The translations under genes and the position numbers were made by a program. The notes beneath the pieces were generated by a model. The model searched no databases. It was given only the letters and a program-made list of their open reading frames with translations, and was not told where the DNA came from. Positions 32,418 to 45,507 of a DNA stretch of 64,000 nucleotides are shown one piece after another (the stretch's first letter is position 1; each line of letters opens with the position of its first letter). The DNA is from Clostridia bacterium (GTDB lineage Bacteria > Bacillota > Clostridia > Oscillospirales > Acutalibacteraceae). The DNA lies in assembly GCA_017409845.1 (NCBI GenBank), contig JAFQRY010000011.1, forward strand, positions 62,001 to 126,000. The letters run 5' to 3'.

Positions 32418-33482
32418 ATGAACAGCAGCGAATTTTTTGAGGCAGTCAGACTCCTCAGCAAGGAAAAGAAAATCGCAGAGGACGGTCTGCTTGAGGGTAT
32501 TCAGAGAGCAATCGTAACCGCAGTAAAGAGAGACTACAACAATAAGGATATCGTTTTCTGTGAAATCGACAAGGAAAACGCCAAAATCAGAGTTTTTGTC
32601 CGCAAAAATGTTGTTACCGAAATCCTCGACCCCGATGAGGATATGACGGTTGAGCAGGCTCAGAGATTCAAGAAGAACGCAATCGCAGGCGACATCATTG
32701 AAATCGAGCTTGAAACAAAGGAAGTCAGCCGTATTGCCGCTGAAAAGGGCAAGCACATTCTCCGTCAGGCAATCAGAGAGGCTGAGCACGGACAGATCAA
32801 GGAAGAATTCCAGAGCAAGAATCAGGAAATCGTTACAGCTAAAATTTCAAAGATTGACCCCGTTACTCTTGATGCAATCGTTGAAATCGGCAAGCTCACC
32901 GAAAAGCTTCTCAGAAGTGAGCAGCTTCCCACCGACAACTTTAAAGAGGGCGACATCATCAAGGTATTCATTGCGGATATCAGAGATGCAACAAAGGGTC
33001 CCAAGGCAACAATTTCAAGAACTCATCCCGGTCTTGTAAGACGCCTTCTTGAAAGCGAGGTTCCCGAAATATTTGACGGCACGGTTGAAATCAAATCGGT
33101 TTCCCGTGAAGCAGGCTCAAGAAGCAAGATTGCCGTTTACAGTGCAGACGAAAATGTTGATCCCGTCGGTGCATGTATCGGTCAGAGAGGAGCAAGAGTC
33201 AACAAGATTGTTGAGCTTCTCGGCGGCGAAAAGCTTGATATCGTGCGCTACAGCGAAAATCCCGCAGAGTTTGTTGCGGCTTCACTCGCTCCCGCAGATG
33301 TTATTTCCGTAACAATCGAAAACGAAGAGGAGCACTCCTGCAAGGTAGTTGTTCCCAACAGCCAGCTTTCTCTTGCTATCGGCAACAAGGGTCAGAATGC
33401 ACGCCTTGCCGCAAAGCTTACGGGCTGGAAAATTGATATCAATCCCGAAACAGAAGAACCTGTTATCAATTTTGATGAATAA
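32418..33482 (+). CDS. nusA: transcription termination/antitermination factor NusA
   Basis: 354 residues with N-terminal RNA-polymerase-binding domain, S1 domain (KEGDIIKVFIADIRDATKG) and two KH domains (CIGQRGARVNKIVELLGGEKLDIV and LAIGNKGQNARLAAKLTGWKIDI). The acidic C-terminal repeats of proteobacterial NusA are absent, which is normal for Firmicutes. It modulates pausing and termination and may control its own operon through the leader hairpin upstream. Confidence 0.97.
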   Translation: MNSSEFFEAVRLLSKEKKIAEDGLLEGIQRAIVTAVKRDYNNKDIVFCEIDKENAKIRVFVRKNVVTEILDPDEDMTVEQAQRFKKNAIAGDIIEIELETKEVSRIAAEKGKHILRQAIREAEHGQIKEEFQSKNQEIVTAKISKIDPVTLDAIVEIGKLTEKLLRSEQLPTDNFKEGDIIKVFIADIRDATKGPKATISRTHPGLVRRLLESEVPEIFDGTVEIKSVSREAGSRSKIAVYSADENVDPVGACIGQRGARVNKIVELLGGEKLDIVRYSENPAEFVAASLAPADVISVTIENEEEHSCKVVVPNSQLSLAIGNKGQNARLAAKLTGWKIDINPETEEPVINFDE

Positions 33483-33513
33483 TATCAGAAATATTATTTA
33501 AGAGGTACTGACT

Positions 33514-33783
33514 ATGCAAACACGTCGGATTCCATTGAGAAAATGCACGGGCTGCAACGAAATGAAGCCCAAAAAAGAGCTGGTAAGGGTTGTCAGAAGC
33601 CCCGAAGGCGAAATATCGCTTGACCTGACGGGCAAAAAACCCGGAAGAGGTGCATATGTGTGCAGAGATGCCGCCTGCCTTGCAAAAGCAAGAAAGGCAA
33701 AAAGGCTCGAAAAGGCATTTTCCTGCGAGATTCCCGACGGAGTCTACGAGAGAATGGAGGAAGAGCTGAAAAATGACGGATAA
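33514..33783 (+). CDS. ylxR: YlxR/RnpM RNA-binding protein
   Basis: 89 residues: PLRKCTGCNEMKPKKELVRV and LTGKKPGRGAYVC are the YlxR hallmarks. The family binds RNA and has been linked to RNase P modulation in Bacillus (RnpM). AGAGGT precedes the ATG. Its end overlaps ylxQ by 11 bases, consistent with coupled expression. Confidence 0.93.
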   Translation: MQTRRIPLRKCTGCNEMKPKKELVRVVRSPEGEISLDLTGKKPGRGAYVCRDAACLAKARKAKRLEKAFSCEIPDGVYERMEEELKNDG

Positions 33784-34102
33784 TCCTAAGCTCCTCTCTC
33801 TTCTCGGCATGTGCCGCAAGGCTAAAAAGCTCAGCTGCGGTCACGATGCGGCGATAGGTTCAATCAGAAGCAGAGGTGCAAGGCTTTGCCTGCTGAGCAG
33901 CGATTCTTCTCAGCGGCTGAGAAAAGAGATTGAGCGTGAAGCGGCGTTTGACGGACGCAATATTCCTGTCGGGCTGCTTGCTTCAACAGCAGATGAAATA
34001 GGATGGGCAACGGGACTCAAATCAGCCGTGCTCACAGTTAATGACGAAGGCTTTGCGAAAACGATGCTTTCACTTCTTAACACAGGGGAGGTTAATCTAT
34101 GA
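33773..34102 (+). CDS. ylxQ: YlxQ, L7Ae-like RNA-binding protein
   Basis: 109 residues of the L7Ae/L30e fold: [19 protein letters not shown] is the conserved first motif, [16 protein letters not shown] the second. Such proteins bind kink-turn RNA. It overlaps ylxR at its start and infB at its end (four bases), as expected in the nusA-ylxR-ylxQ-infB order. Confidence 0.93.
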   Translation: MTDNPKLLSLLGMCRKAKKLSCGHDAAIGSIRSRGARLCLLSSDSSQRLRKEIEREAAFDGRNIPVGLLASTADEIGWATGLKSAVLTVNDEGFAKTMLSLLNTGEVNL

Positions 34103-36600
34103 TTAATAAATACAGAGTACATGAGGTTGCAAAAGATTTTGATATCAAAAGCAACATAGTTGTTGATTTGCTTCAGGCACATTTTGAGGGTCAGAAAAAG
34201 CACATGACCGTTCTTGAAGATGATGAGCTTGATGTTATATTTGAAACCTTTACCAAGGAAAATCAGGTAGAGGATCTTAACGAATATTTTGAGTATATGC
34301 CTGCTGCAAAGAAGGCTAAGGAAGAAAAGTCGGAAGAAGAAAAAGCTCCCGAGGCTCCCGCCGAAAAGCCTGCAGCAGAAGAAAAGAAGCCTGAGAAAAA
34401 GGCTGAAAAGCCTGCAGAGAAGAAGTCCGGAGAAAAGAAGGCTGCTCCTGCAGAAAAGAAAGAGCAGAAGGCTGAAAAGAAGCCTGAAAAGAAGGAAGAG
34501 CCTAAGCAGAATGCTCAGCAGGCAAAGCCCGGCAAGCTTCCTCCCATGCCTCAGAAGAAGCAGCCCAAGGCTGAAGAGGTTAAGGAATCAAAGCCCATGC
34601 AGTCAAGAACAAAGGGCGAAATGCGTACAATCGACACCCGTGCCGATAACGTTGACCTTGAAAAATATAACGAGAGATATGAAAATATCGCTCCCGAAAA
34701 CAAAACAAAGCAGCATGAGGGTGCGGTTAAAAAGCAGAAGCTCAAGCAGAAGAGCCAGCAGTACAGAAAGCAGGGCGGTATGCGTTCGTCAAGACGCGAA
34801 ACAGAGGCAGAAAGACTCAAGAGAATTGCTGCCGAAAGAGCAAAGAAGCCTCAGCTTCAGCTCAAGCTTCCCGAGGAAATCACCGTCGGCGAGCTTGCCG
34901 CAATGCTCAAGATGACCGCAGCAGAGGTTATCAAAAAGCTCTTCACTCTCGGTCAGATGGCAACCGTAAATGAAGTTCTCGATTATGATACCGCAGCTAT
35001 TGTTGCAGAGGAGCTCGGTGCAAAGGTTGAGAAAGAGGTTGTTATCACTATCGAAGACAGAATTATCGACGACCACGTTGACGATGAAAGCGAGCTTATC
35101 GCAAGAGACCCCGTTGTTGTTGTTATGGGTCACGTTGACCACGGTAAAACCTCACTTCTTGACGCAATCAGAAACACCTCCGTTACCGCAACCGAGGCAG
35201 GCGGTATCACTCAGCATATCGGTGCTTACAGAGTTGACCTTAACGGACAGAAGATTACATTCCTTGATACTCCCGGTCACGCAGCGTTCACATCAATGCG
35301 TCTGAGAGGTGCAATGGCAACGGATATTGCTATCCTTGTTGTTGCCGCAGACGACGGTATCATGCCTCAGACAATCGAAGCTATCAACCACGCAAAGGCT
35401 GCAGGAGTTCAGATTATTGTTGCAATCAACAAGATGGATAAACCTGCCGCAAATCCCGACAGAGTTCTTCAGCAGCTCACAGAGCATGAGCTTGTTCCCG
35501 AAGAATGGGGCGGCGAAACAATCTGCGTTCCCGTTTCGGCACACACAAGAATGGGTATTGATTCACTTCTTGAATCCGTTCTTCTCGTTGCTGAAATGCA
35601 GGAGCTCAAGGCAAATCCCAACCGCTCGGCAAAGGGCGTTGTTATCGAAGCAAAGCTCGACAAGGGCAGAGGTCCCGTTTCAACTCTTCTTGTTCAGAAC
35701 GGTACCCTCAAATCGGGCGATATCATCGTTGCAGGCACATCCGTCGGCCGTGTAAGAGTTATGACCGACGATAAGGGCAGAAAGGTTAACGAAGCAGGTC
35801 CCTCCGTTCCCGTTGAAATCATGGGTCTTGCAGAAGTTCCTCAGGCAGGCGACGGCTTTGACGCAGTTAACGATGAGCGTCTTGCAAGAGAGCTTGTTGA
35901 ACAGAGAAAATCAAAGGCGAAGGAAGAGCAGTTCAAGGAATTCCAGAAGGTTACTCTTGATAACCTCTTTGCTTCAATTCAGGAAGGTCAGCTCAAAGAC
36001 CTTAATATCATCATCAAGGCCGACGTTCAGGGCTCGGCAGAAGCAGTCAAACAGAATCTTATCAAGCTTTCAAATGAGGAAGTTCGTGTTAAGGTTATCC
36101 ACAGCGGCGTAGGTGCAATTGTTGAAAGCGATGTTATGCTCGCAAACGCATCAAACGCAATCGTTATCGGCTTCAACGTAAGACCCGACAACGTTGCTGC
36201 AGAGGTTGCGGAGCGTGACGGAGTTGAAGTAAGAACCTACAGAGTTATCTATGAGTGCATCGAAGAGGTTGAGGCTGCTATCAAGGGTATGCTTGCTCCC
36301 AAGTTCAGAGATGTTGATATCGGTAAGGCAGAGGTCCGTCAGGTTGTCAAGATTTCATCCGTCGGCAATATCGCAGGCTGCCACGTTACAAGCGGCAAGA
36401 TTACCAGAGGTGCAAAAATCAGAGTTGTGCGTGACGGTATCGTTATTACAGAAGACGAAATGGCTTCTCTCCGCCGTTTCAAGGATGACGTTAAGGAAGT
36501 TGCAAGCGGCTTTGACTGCGGTATCGGTCTTAACAAATTCAACGATATCAAGGAAGGCGACGTATTTGAAGCCTTCATTACAGAGGAGTACAGAGATTAA
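34099..36600 (+). CDS. infB: translation initiation factor IF-2
   Basis: 833 residues. The first helix-turn motif [10 protein letters not shown] is followed by a long low-complexity Glu/Lys/Pro/Ala linker (about 70-170). The G domain carries GHVDHGKT (344-351), DTPGHAAF and NKMDKP. Domains II to IV follow with the terminal YEC/C-box region ([13 protein letters not shown]). IF-2 places initiator tRNA on the ribosome. Its TAA ends on the same base where the rbfA start ATG begins. Confidence 0.98.
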   Translation: MINKYRVHEVAKDFDIKSNIVVDLLQAHFEGQKKHMTVLEDDELDVIFETFTKENQVEDLNEYFEYMPAAKKAKEEKSEEEKAPEAPAEKPAAEEKKPEKKAEKPAEKKSGEKKAAPAEKKEQKAEKKPEKKEEPKQNAQQAKPGKLPPMPQKKQPKAEEVKESKPMQSRTKGEMRTIDTRADNVDLEKYNERYENIAPENKTKQHEGAVKKQKLKQKSQQYRKQGGMRSSRRETEAERLKRIAAERAKKPQLQLKLPEEITVGELAAMLKMTAAEVIKKLFTLGQMATVNEVLDYDTAAIVAEELGAKVEKEVVITIEDRIIDDHVDDESELIARDPVVVVMGHVDHGKTSLLDAIRNTSVTATEAGGITQHIGAYRVDLNGQKITFLDTPGHAAFTSMRLRGAMATDIAILVVAADDGIMPQTIEAINHAKAAGVQIIVAINKMDKPAANPDRVLQQLTEHELVPEEWGGETICVPVSAHTRMGIDSLLESVLLVAEMQELKANPNRSAKGVVIEAKLDKGRGPVSTLLVQNGTLKSGDIIVAGTSVGRVRVMTDDKGRKVNEAGPSVPVEIMGLAEVPQAGDGFDAVNDERLARELVEQRKSKAKEEQFKEFQKVTLDNLFASIQEGQLKDLNIIIKADVQGSAEAVKQNLIKLSNEEVRVKVIHSGVGAIVESDVMLANASNAIVIGFNVRPDNVAAEVAERDGVEVRTYRVIYECIEEVEAAIKGMLAPKFRDVDIGKAEVRQVVKISSVGNIAGCHVTSGKITRGAKIRVVRDGIVITEDEMASLRRFKDDVKEVASGFDCGIGLNKFNDIKEGDVFEAFITEEYRD

Positions 36601-36947
36601 TGGCAGGATACAGAATTGACAGAGTGTCCGAAGACATAAGAAGAGAAATTGCCGCCATAATGCGTGAGCTCAAGGACCCGAGAATTCAGGGAATGCTCAC
36701 CGTTGTCAATGTTGAGGTCAGCTCCGATGCTTCCTTTGCAAAGGTTTATGTCAGTGCAATGGAAGGCATCGAAACCGCAAAGCTTGCGGTCAAGGGTCTG
36801 ACCAGTGCAACGGGATATATCCGCAGAGAGGTCGGAAAAAGGCTTCATCTTCGAAAAACTCCCGAGCTTAAGTTTGTTGCCGATGATTCAATCGAAAAAG
36901 GAATGGGCATTGCAAGAATGCTCGGCAGCATGACTGAAAATGATTAA
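36600..36947 (+). CDS. rbfA: ribosome-binding factor A
   Basis: 115 residues: RIDRVSEDIRREIAAIMREL, KDPRI and FVADDSIEKG are conserved in RbfA, which assists late 30S assembly near the 16S 5' end helix. The ATG overlaps the infB stop by one base (TAATG). Confidence 0.96.
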   Translation: MAGYRIDRVSEDIRREIAAIMRELKDPRIQGMLTVVNVEVSSDASFAKVYVSAMEGIETAKLAVKGLTSATGYIRREVGKRLHLRKTPELKFVADDSIEKGMGIARMLGSMTEND

Positions 36948-36962
36948 AAGGAGCGTCAATCC

Positions 36963-37928
36963 ATGAGAATTGACCTGCGTGAAACCGCAAATATTCTTGA
37001 AAATTCCGATAATATATTGCTTTTGTGCCATGCACATCCCGACGGCGATACTCTCGGCAGTGCAACCGCTCTTGCCCATGCTCTTTCGGCAAAGGGTAAG
37101 AAAATAAGAGTTGAGTGCTCCGACCCCATTCCCAAGGATTTCGGCTTTATGTTTGAAAACCTTGAAAATGCGGAGTTTGAGCCTGCTCTTATTGCAGCGA
37201 TTGATGTTGCGGATATCAAGCTTCTCGGCAAGGAATCCGAGGGAAAATATCAGGGAAAAATAGCACTTTGCATTGACCATCACGGTTCAAACATTATGTA
37301 TGCGGATAGGGTTTGTCTTGAACCCGAATCGGCGTCCACGGCAGAAATGATGTTTTTGCTGCTCAGAGAAATCGGAGCGGAAATAACTCCGCAGATAGCA
37401 TCATGCCTTTTTACGGGCGTGACCACCGACACGGGCTGCATGCGTTTTTCAAACACAACCGCAAGAACCTTTGAAATTGCGGCGGAGCTTGCAAAGAAGG
37501 GTGCGGATACCTATAATATTATTCAGACCTTCTTTGAAACAAAGACCAAAACCTTTGCCGCCCTCGAAAGACTTGCACTCGACAGCATGAGATTTTATTT
37601 CTCTGACCGCTGTGCGGTTATCTGCGTAACGCAGGATATGTATAAAAGAAGCGGTTCGGATGAGAGCGAGGTTGACCGTCTTTCAAATCTGCCCCGTCAG
37701 ATTGAGGGAGTGCTTGTCGGCGTAACGATGAGAGAGCTCAAAGACGGCAATTTCAAGGCATCCGTGCGGACCCACGGTGATATTGATGCTTCCGCTATCT
37801 GCAAAAGACTCGGCGGCGGCGGACACATGGGTGCGGCAGGCTGTACTCTTTACGGCACAAGACAGCAGGCAATCAACTCCCTGCTTAAAGAAATTCAGGC
37901 AGAAATCGACGCTTTTGTGATTGATTAA
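36963..37928 (+). CDS. nrnA: DHH-family nanoRNase/pAp phosphatase NrnA
   Basis: 321 residues. CHAHPDGDTLGSATAL, IDVAD, CIDHHGSN and TGVTTDTGCMRF are the DHH metal-binding motifs; GGGGHMGAAGCTL is the DHHA1 motif. NrnA degrades oligoribonucleotides of a few bases and dephosphorylates pAp. It commonly follows rbfA in Firmicutes. AAAGGAG precedes the ATG, and a strong terminator follows the stop. Confidence 0.95.
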   Translation: MRIDLRETANILENSDNILLLCHAHPDGDTLGSATALAHALSAKGKKIRVECSDPIPKDFGFMFENLENAEFEPALIAAIDVADIKLLGKESEGKYQGKIALCIDHHGSNIMYADRVCLEPESASTAEMMFLLLREIGAEITPQIASCLFTGVTTDTGCMRFSNTTARTFEIAAELAKKGADTYNIIQTFFETKTKTFAALERLALDSMRFYFSDRCAVICVTQDMYKRSGSDESEVDRLSNLPRQIEGVLVGVTMRELKDGNFKASVRTHGDIDASAICKRLGGGGHMGAAGCTLYGTRQQAINSLLKEIQAEIDAFVID

Positions 37929-37935
37929 ATAATTA

Positions 37936-37968
37936 TTCCCCCGTGCAGAAACACGGGGGAAATTATTT
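37936..37968 (+). terminator. terminator of the rimP-nrnA operon
   Basis: TTCCCCCGTG and CACGGGGGAA form a 10-bp stem with a six-base loop, followed by ATTATTTT. Confidence 0.88.
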
Positions 37969-37989
37969 TGAAAAAATTAAAAATAACTC

Positions 37990-38018
37990 TTGACATTTAC
38001 AGATTACTCTGCTATAAT
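37990..38018 (+). promoter_or_regulatory. consensus promoter of tRNA-Gly
   Basis: TTGACA (37990-37995), 17-base spacer and TATAAT (38013-38018), 13 bases before the mature tRNA. Confidence 0.92.
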
Positions 38019-38031
38019 CTCTCTTGCAGTT

Positions 38032-38107
38032 GCGGATGTAGCTCATCTGGTAGAGCGCCACCTTGCCAAGGTGGAGGTAGCGAGTTCGAGCCTCGTCATC
38101 CGCTCCA
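38032..38107 (+). tRNA. tRNA-Gly (anticodon GCC)
   Basis: Acceptor arm GCGGATG (38032-38038) pairs with CATCCGC (38097-38103). D arm GCTC...GAGC, anticodon stem CCACC/GGTGG around loop TTGCCAA with anticodon GCC, and T arm CGAG-TTCGAGC-CTCG are all present. CCA is encoded at 38105-38107. It is flanked by its own promoter and terminator. Confidence 0.97.
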
Positions 38108-38113
38108 TAATAA

Positions 38114-38142
38114 AAACCTCGTCTTAATGACGAGGTTTTTTG
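38114..38142 (+). terminator. terminator after tRNA-Gly
   Basis: AACCTCGTC and GACGAGGTT form a 9-bp stem around a short loop, followed by TTTT and TGTTT. Confidence 0.87.
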
Positions 38143-38201
38143 TTTGCCGATAAAGTTGCTGAATGATGTTTTCGACAAACAACTGTTTCTGAAATAACAT
38201 A

Positions 38202-38230
38202 TTGATTATCTCAGCGATATATGTTAATAT
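38202..38230 (+). promoter_or_regulatory. promoter of the 104-aa gene
   Basis: TTGATT (38202-38207), 17-base spacer and TAATAT (38225-38230), 29 bases before the start codon. Confidence 0.68.
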
Positions 38231-38259
38231 AACATCATCAACGAAAGGAGAATATAATT

Positions 38260-38574
38260 ATGATCGGTTTAGGCAAATGGGCGTGCAATGTCAACACCAT
38301 GTTTTTTTCGGGCGAAGTAAAGCTCAATGTTTTTGATAATAACGGCGAATACGGCTTTGAGGTTGATATTCCCGGCATTCAGATTCCCGATATTGAAATA
38401 AAGAGCGTTGAAGAGGATGATGATACCGTCAATGCGGTTGTGCAGACCTCTCTCCTCCCCGGCAAGGATATTGACCTTTGTGTTACCTTTGACGGCGATG
38501 AGTTTGACGGCTTCCTCAAAATTCCCTTCATCGGCAAGGTAAAATTCAAAGACGGCCACAGAGTTGAAGAATAA
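38260..38574 (+). CDS. uncharacterised 104-aa cytoplasmic protein
   Basis: ATG 38260 behind AAAGGAG, with an own promoter and a terminator-like repeat after the stop. No signal peptide or membrane segment. The sequence is acidic and beta-rich, with GEYGFEVDIPGIQIPDIEI and GDEFDGFLKIPFIGKVKF, suggesting a small beta sandwich or lipid-binding-like fold. I do not recognise the family, although the short length and clean expression signals indicate a real gene. Confidence 0.7.
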   Translation: MIGLGKWACNVNTMFFSGEVKLNVFDNNGEYGFEVDIPGIQIPDIEIKSVEEDDDTVNAVVQTSLLPGKDIDLCVTFDGDEFDGFLKIPFIGKVKFKDGHRVEE

Positions 38575-38880
38575 AAATTATGCCTCCCTTGTTAAAGGGA
38601 GGCTTCTTACTGTCTATAAACCTGATTTTTATATATAAACTGTAATTTGCTGTTTCGGCTCCCTCAAGAGGGAGCTGTCACGGAGTGACTGAGGGAGTTC
38701 CGGATTTTGCGGGAAACCATTGAGTTGTAAAAAATTTCCACTGATAACCCCCTCCGTCTTTTGCTTCGCAAAATCCACCTCCCCTGAAGGGGAGGCAATT
38801 CTGTTGAGCAGCTTTTCAGATTTATATTGACTTTTTTCGACAAACTGAAGCCTCCCTTGTTAAAGGGAGGCTTCTTACTT
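38575..38880. repeat. gene-free cluster of palindromic repeats
   Basis: Two copies of a terminator-like element with GCCTCCCTT/AAGGGAGGC arms (38582-38603 and 38850-38871) share identical flanks (CTTCTTACT). Between them lie GGCTCCCTC/GAGGGAGC and a TCACGGAGTGA motif near 38657-38700, and CCTCCCCTGAAGGGGAGG near 38771. No gene is present. The right copy also provides a terminator for ybaK. Confidence 0.78.
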
Positions 38881-39357
38881 TTATTCCACAAATGTTACAT
38901 CTGCAAATTCTGCACCGACATAATCCGCAAGGGCGGTTGGTTCAATACCGAGCATTGTTCCTCTGACGCCCGCACTGACATAGATTTTGTCAAAAAGCGT
39001 TGCGGTTTCGTCGATAACGGTCGGAAACTGCTTTTTCATGCCGACGGGTGAGCATCCGCCTCTGATATAGCCCGTTGTTTTAAGCAAATCTTTGACGGGT
39101 ATCATCTCAACCTTCTTTTCGCCGAAGACTTTTGCCGTCTTTTTAAGGTCAAGCTCCTCGCAGGTCGGAATACAGCAGACGCCGAAGCCGTTTTTTTCTC
39201 CGCAGAAAACAAGGGTTTTGAATACCTGAGACGGGTCCTTGCCCGTCTTTTTTGCTATGGAGTTGCCTGAAAGGTCGTTTTCGTCAACGGGATATTCCAT
39301 TATCTCAAACGGGATTTTTGCACTTTCGAGCAAACGCATTGCATTGGTTTTGGTCAT
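38881..39357 (-). CDS. ybaK: Cys-tRNA(Pro)/aminoacyl-tRNA deacylase YbaK/EbsC
   Basis: 158 residues. TNAMRLLESAKIPFEIMEY, VFKTLVFCGEK, GYIRGGCSPVG and the catalytic lysine region (KKTAKVFGEKKVEMI) match the YbaK subfamily of the INS editing superfamily. It hydrolyses Cys-tRNA(Pro) made in error by prolyl-tRNA synthetase. It is transcribed leftward and lies 41 bases downstream of the beta-galactosidase stop on the same strand, so it could be read from that operon. Confidence 0.93.
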   Translation of the reverse strand: MTKTNAMRLLESAKIPFEIMEYPVDENDLSGNSIAKKTGKDPSQVFKTLVFCGEKNGFGVCCIPTCEELDLKKTAKVFGEKKVEMIPVKDLLKTTGYIRGGCSPVGMKKQFPTVIDETATLFDKIYVSAGVRGTMLGIEPTALADYVGAEFADVTFVE

Positions 39358-39398
39358 ATAATCACTGCTTTTTCGGCGGGAGCAAGCCCCCGCCTATA

Positions 39399-42690
<3,292 letters not shown>

Positions 42691-42707
42691 TTATTGGTTT
42701 TACGGGC

Positions 42708-42736
42708 AAAAAAAATAGCCGCCCTTTTGGACAGCT
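42708..42736 (-). terminator. terminator of the 5S rRNA gene
   Basis: On the minus strand AGCTGTCC, loop AAAA and GGGCGGCT form an 8-bp stem with G-T pairs, followed by an uninterrupted T run. Confidence 0.82.
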
Positions 42737-42745
42737 AAATTAAAA

Positions 42746-42863
<118 letters not shown>

Positions 42864-42898
42864 TAAAAAACGCAACGGCGTTTTTTGAATGCTTGATG

Positions 42899-42927
42899 AT
42901 TATATACCCTCATTCACGATTTGTCAA
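42899..42927 (-). promoter_or_regulatory. consensus promoter of the solitary 5S rRNA
   Basis: Minus strand TTGACA (42927-42922), 17-base spacer and TATAAT (42904-42899). Between it and the 5S gene AAAAAACGC/GCGTTTTTT (42865-42886) forms a hairpin directly against the mature 5' end, possibly a processing signal. Confidence 0.9.
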
Positions 42928-42955
42928 GACTTTTTTCAAAAAAATTTAATTTTTT

Positions 42956-45253
42956 TCAAATTTCCTCAGCAACCGCGGCAATAACCGTCATATCATCAAA
43001 TTTTTCGCCGCATTTACGCCGTGCGGCTTCAAGAATATTTTCTGAGAATTCGTTTGCATCGGGTCCGCCCGAAAAAGCCTTGATTTCATCCTTCAGCCAG
43101 CTGCTGCCCGCACCGAGTATTCCGTCGCTGACCATAACAAGGGTATCACCGCCCCTGAGTCTGAGAGTGTAGCGGCTGAAGCTGACCTTGCTGAGAATCC
43201 CGAGCGGAGAAGAGGGAGTTTCAACGGTTCTGACCTTGCCCGAAAAGGTATAGAATGATGCCGCCGCACCTGCTTTATATATAACGGTGTTGCCGCTGAA
43301 AAGGTCGATTTCCGCAACGTCAAGGGTAGAAACGGATTCATCATCGGATTTAACGGAAAGAGCTGAATTTGTTATGCTCAGAGCGGTATCGAGGCTGACA
43401 CCTGCCCTGATAAGACGGGAAAAAAGCTCAACCGTCATTGTGGAATCAATTGCTGCCCTGCCGCCCGTACCCATGCCGTCGCTGAGGATGATATAAGCCT
43501 TTGAATCCGTGCGGAAGCATTCAAAATAATCGCCGCAGAGCTTCTGGTTTCCGCAGCTTGCCGCCGCAGAGCCGATACGGATTTTAAAAAGCTCCCTGCG
43601 GATAAAAACAAGCTCCTTTCCGTTTTCGCATTCCCTTATTTTCGGGGGATTCAGCTGTGCTTCAAGCTCACGGGAGAGCTCGGCTGTAAGCCGTGAAAGA
43701 GAGGTTGAAACGGGAATATCCTCAACTTTGCAGGTGAGCTTCATTCCTCCCGACGGAGGATTTATGCAGCTGACGGAGATAACGCCGAAGCCGTTATCGG
43801 CAAGCACACGCGTTGCACTTTTTTCTTTGCCGAAAAGCACACGGGCACCGTTGCCGATTTCATCCGAAAGCTCTCGGAGAAGCGTTGAAATCCAGTCAAG
43901 CTGACCGCATGCAAGATCTCTGTTTCTTGCGGAATTTGCCTGCATGGCGTTGACTGCTCTCTGACCTGCGTAAACGCGGTTGAAGCTGTCGGCAATTCTC
44001 GGCACGCTCGGACATTTTGAATTGAAATTAACCGAAAAATCCTCGCAGCTGACCGATTCTCCTTGCGAAAGCTTTTTTGTTATTTCAGAAAATTCGCCTG
44101 CTTCGGGGCAGAAGGTGTTTTTCAGCGGACAGTCTGAGCATACCCGTTCACGGACTCTCATGCATACAATAACATCGCCTGCAGGGGCGAGAGCCTCAAT
44201 TCCTTTTGAAACCGACGCAACGCATTCCGAAACGGAGCCGATTGCTTTTGCCGTTTCTCTGAGTCTTTCACCTGCGGAGCAGAATTCCGTTTCCGCACGG
44301 ATTACGCCCGGCTCAACGATTTTGCTGCGGATTTTTTTCATATGTTTTCCGGGAACTGCCATGAAAACAAAAGCTGCCGCTGCCGCTTCCGCAAAAACCG
44401 AAACTCCCTCCTGCGTGCCGTCAAGCAGAGCGGCAATTCCTGCCGTGACAGAAAAAGTGATGGCACATGCAAGCCTGCCGAATTTTGAAAAAATGCCCGA
44501 AAGAAGACCGCACACGCCGTAGCAGATGCTCAGAGCAACACCTGTTCCCGAAACTGCAATGCAGCCTCCGAGTGCAATGCCTGCAATGCTGCCGCCCGAA
44601 CGGCTGAAAAGATATGCGGCGGTCAGAATAATAAAGGCACCGAAGCACCTTGCGGGTCTGAAACCGAGAAGGCTTATCTGAGAGGCACCGAGAAGAAGGG
44701 TGCAGAGGCTTGAAATTATGCACACAAGCGAGTGGTTATCGAGCATATAAACATTCTGTCTGCGTTTTATGCAGTCAAAGGTCCCTGAATAAAAAACAAC
44801 CGAAACACCGCAAAGAAGAGCGGAGCAGAGAACAAGAATGAATTCGTTTAATACGGGATTTTCGGAAAACATAACCGCCGTTTTGCAAACGAAGCAGAAA
44901 ATAAAGGTGCTGAGCGAAAGTATCAGCTTTCTTTTTCGGTTTATCCCGAGCTTTTCAAGCAGAAAGACCGTTCCTGCAACCCCTGCAAGAGGGAGAATCG
45001 TGTTTATCATTCCGCTCTCATCAAGCCTCAATACCGCACCGGCAACACCGCCGAGGCAGACAAAAACCGCTTCGAGACCCGTGCAGGCGGCGGCAAGTCC
45101 GACACTGAGCGGAATCTGCATTGAAAAAAGCTCTGCTCCCGAGAGAATAAATCCGGAAACAAAGCACAGAGTGCAGGTCAGAACAGCAACTCCTCTGTCC
45201 CACAGAGTGTCCGAAATATCGGTGCTGATTGGTGCGGTGTTTGCTTTTTCCAT
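42956..45253 (-). CDS. spoIIE: stage II sporulation protein E, PP2C-type phosphatase
   Basis: 765 residues from ATG 45253, which follows AAAGGA; in-frame codons further upstream have no ribosome site. About ten membrane helices occupy the first 320 residues. The central regulatory region includes a Cys cluster (DCPLKNTFC). The PP2C domain at the C terminus shows ILSDGMGTGGRAA, LDVAEIDLFSG and VMVSDGILGAGS with the metal-binding aspartates. SpoIIE dephosphorylates SpoIIAA to release sigma F in the forespore. It is the clearest sign in the window that the organism belongs to an endospore-forming lineage. Confidence 0.95.
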   Translation of the reverse strand: MEKANTAPISTDISDTLWDRGVAVLTCTLCFVSGFILSGAELFSMQIPLSVGLAAACTGLEAVFVCLGGVAGAVLRLDESGMINTILPLAGVAGTVFLLEKLGINRKRKLILSLSTFIFCFVCKTAVMFSENPVLNEFILVLCSALLCGVSVVFYSGTFDCIKRRQNVYMLDNHSLVCIISSLCTLLLGASQISLLGFRPARCFGAFIILTAAYLFSRSGGSIAGIALGGCIAVSGTGVALSICYGVCGLLSGIFSKFGRLACAITFSVTAGIAALLDGTQEGVSVFAEAAAAAFVFMAVPGKHMKKIRSKIVEPGVIRAETEFCSAGERLRETAKAIGSVSECVASVSKGIEALAPAGDVIVCMRVRERVCSDCPLKNTFCPEAGEFSEITKKLSQGESVSCEDFSVNFNSKCPSVPRIADSFNRVYAGQRAVNAMQANSARNRDLACGQLDWISTLLRELSDEIGNGARVLFGKEKSATRVLADNGFGVISVSCINPPSGGMKLTCKVEDIPVSTSLSRLTAELSRELEAQLNPPKIRECENGKELVFIRRELFKIRIGSAAASCGNQKLCGDYFECFRTDSKAYIILSDGMGTGGRAAIDSTMTVELFSRLIRAGVSLDTALSITNSALSVKSDDESVSTLDVAEIDLFSGNTVIYKAGAAASFYTFSGKVRTVETPSSPLGILSKVSFSRYTLRLRGGDTLVMVSDGILGAGSSWLKDEIKAFSGGPDANEFSENILEAARRKCGEKFDDMTVIAAVAEEI

Positions 45254-45507
45254 TTTAAACATCCTTTCTTTAATATATCCCGGTTTTTGAAAATCTTTAT
45301 TATTCATTTTTAATTTTTCACTTTTCACTTATTAATTCTTCCTACCCAGCATTTTACATACCCCTGCAACAAAATTCTGTCAGTTTTTATCTTCATAAAT
45401 GAAAAAACACAAAAATTTTTTTGTAAAAATAATAATAATACTGTTCAAAGCTCTTGTTTTATGATATAATTGATTGAATATAGCTGAAAATAGGAGGAGT
45501 CTGCTTT

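Noticed and set aside
38575-38880. CRISPR-like array
   Set aside because: Only two copies of the main unit, unequal spacing, palindromic terminator-like units and no cas genes.
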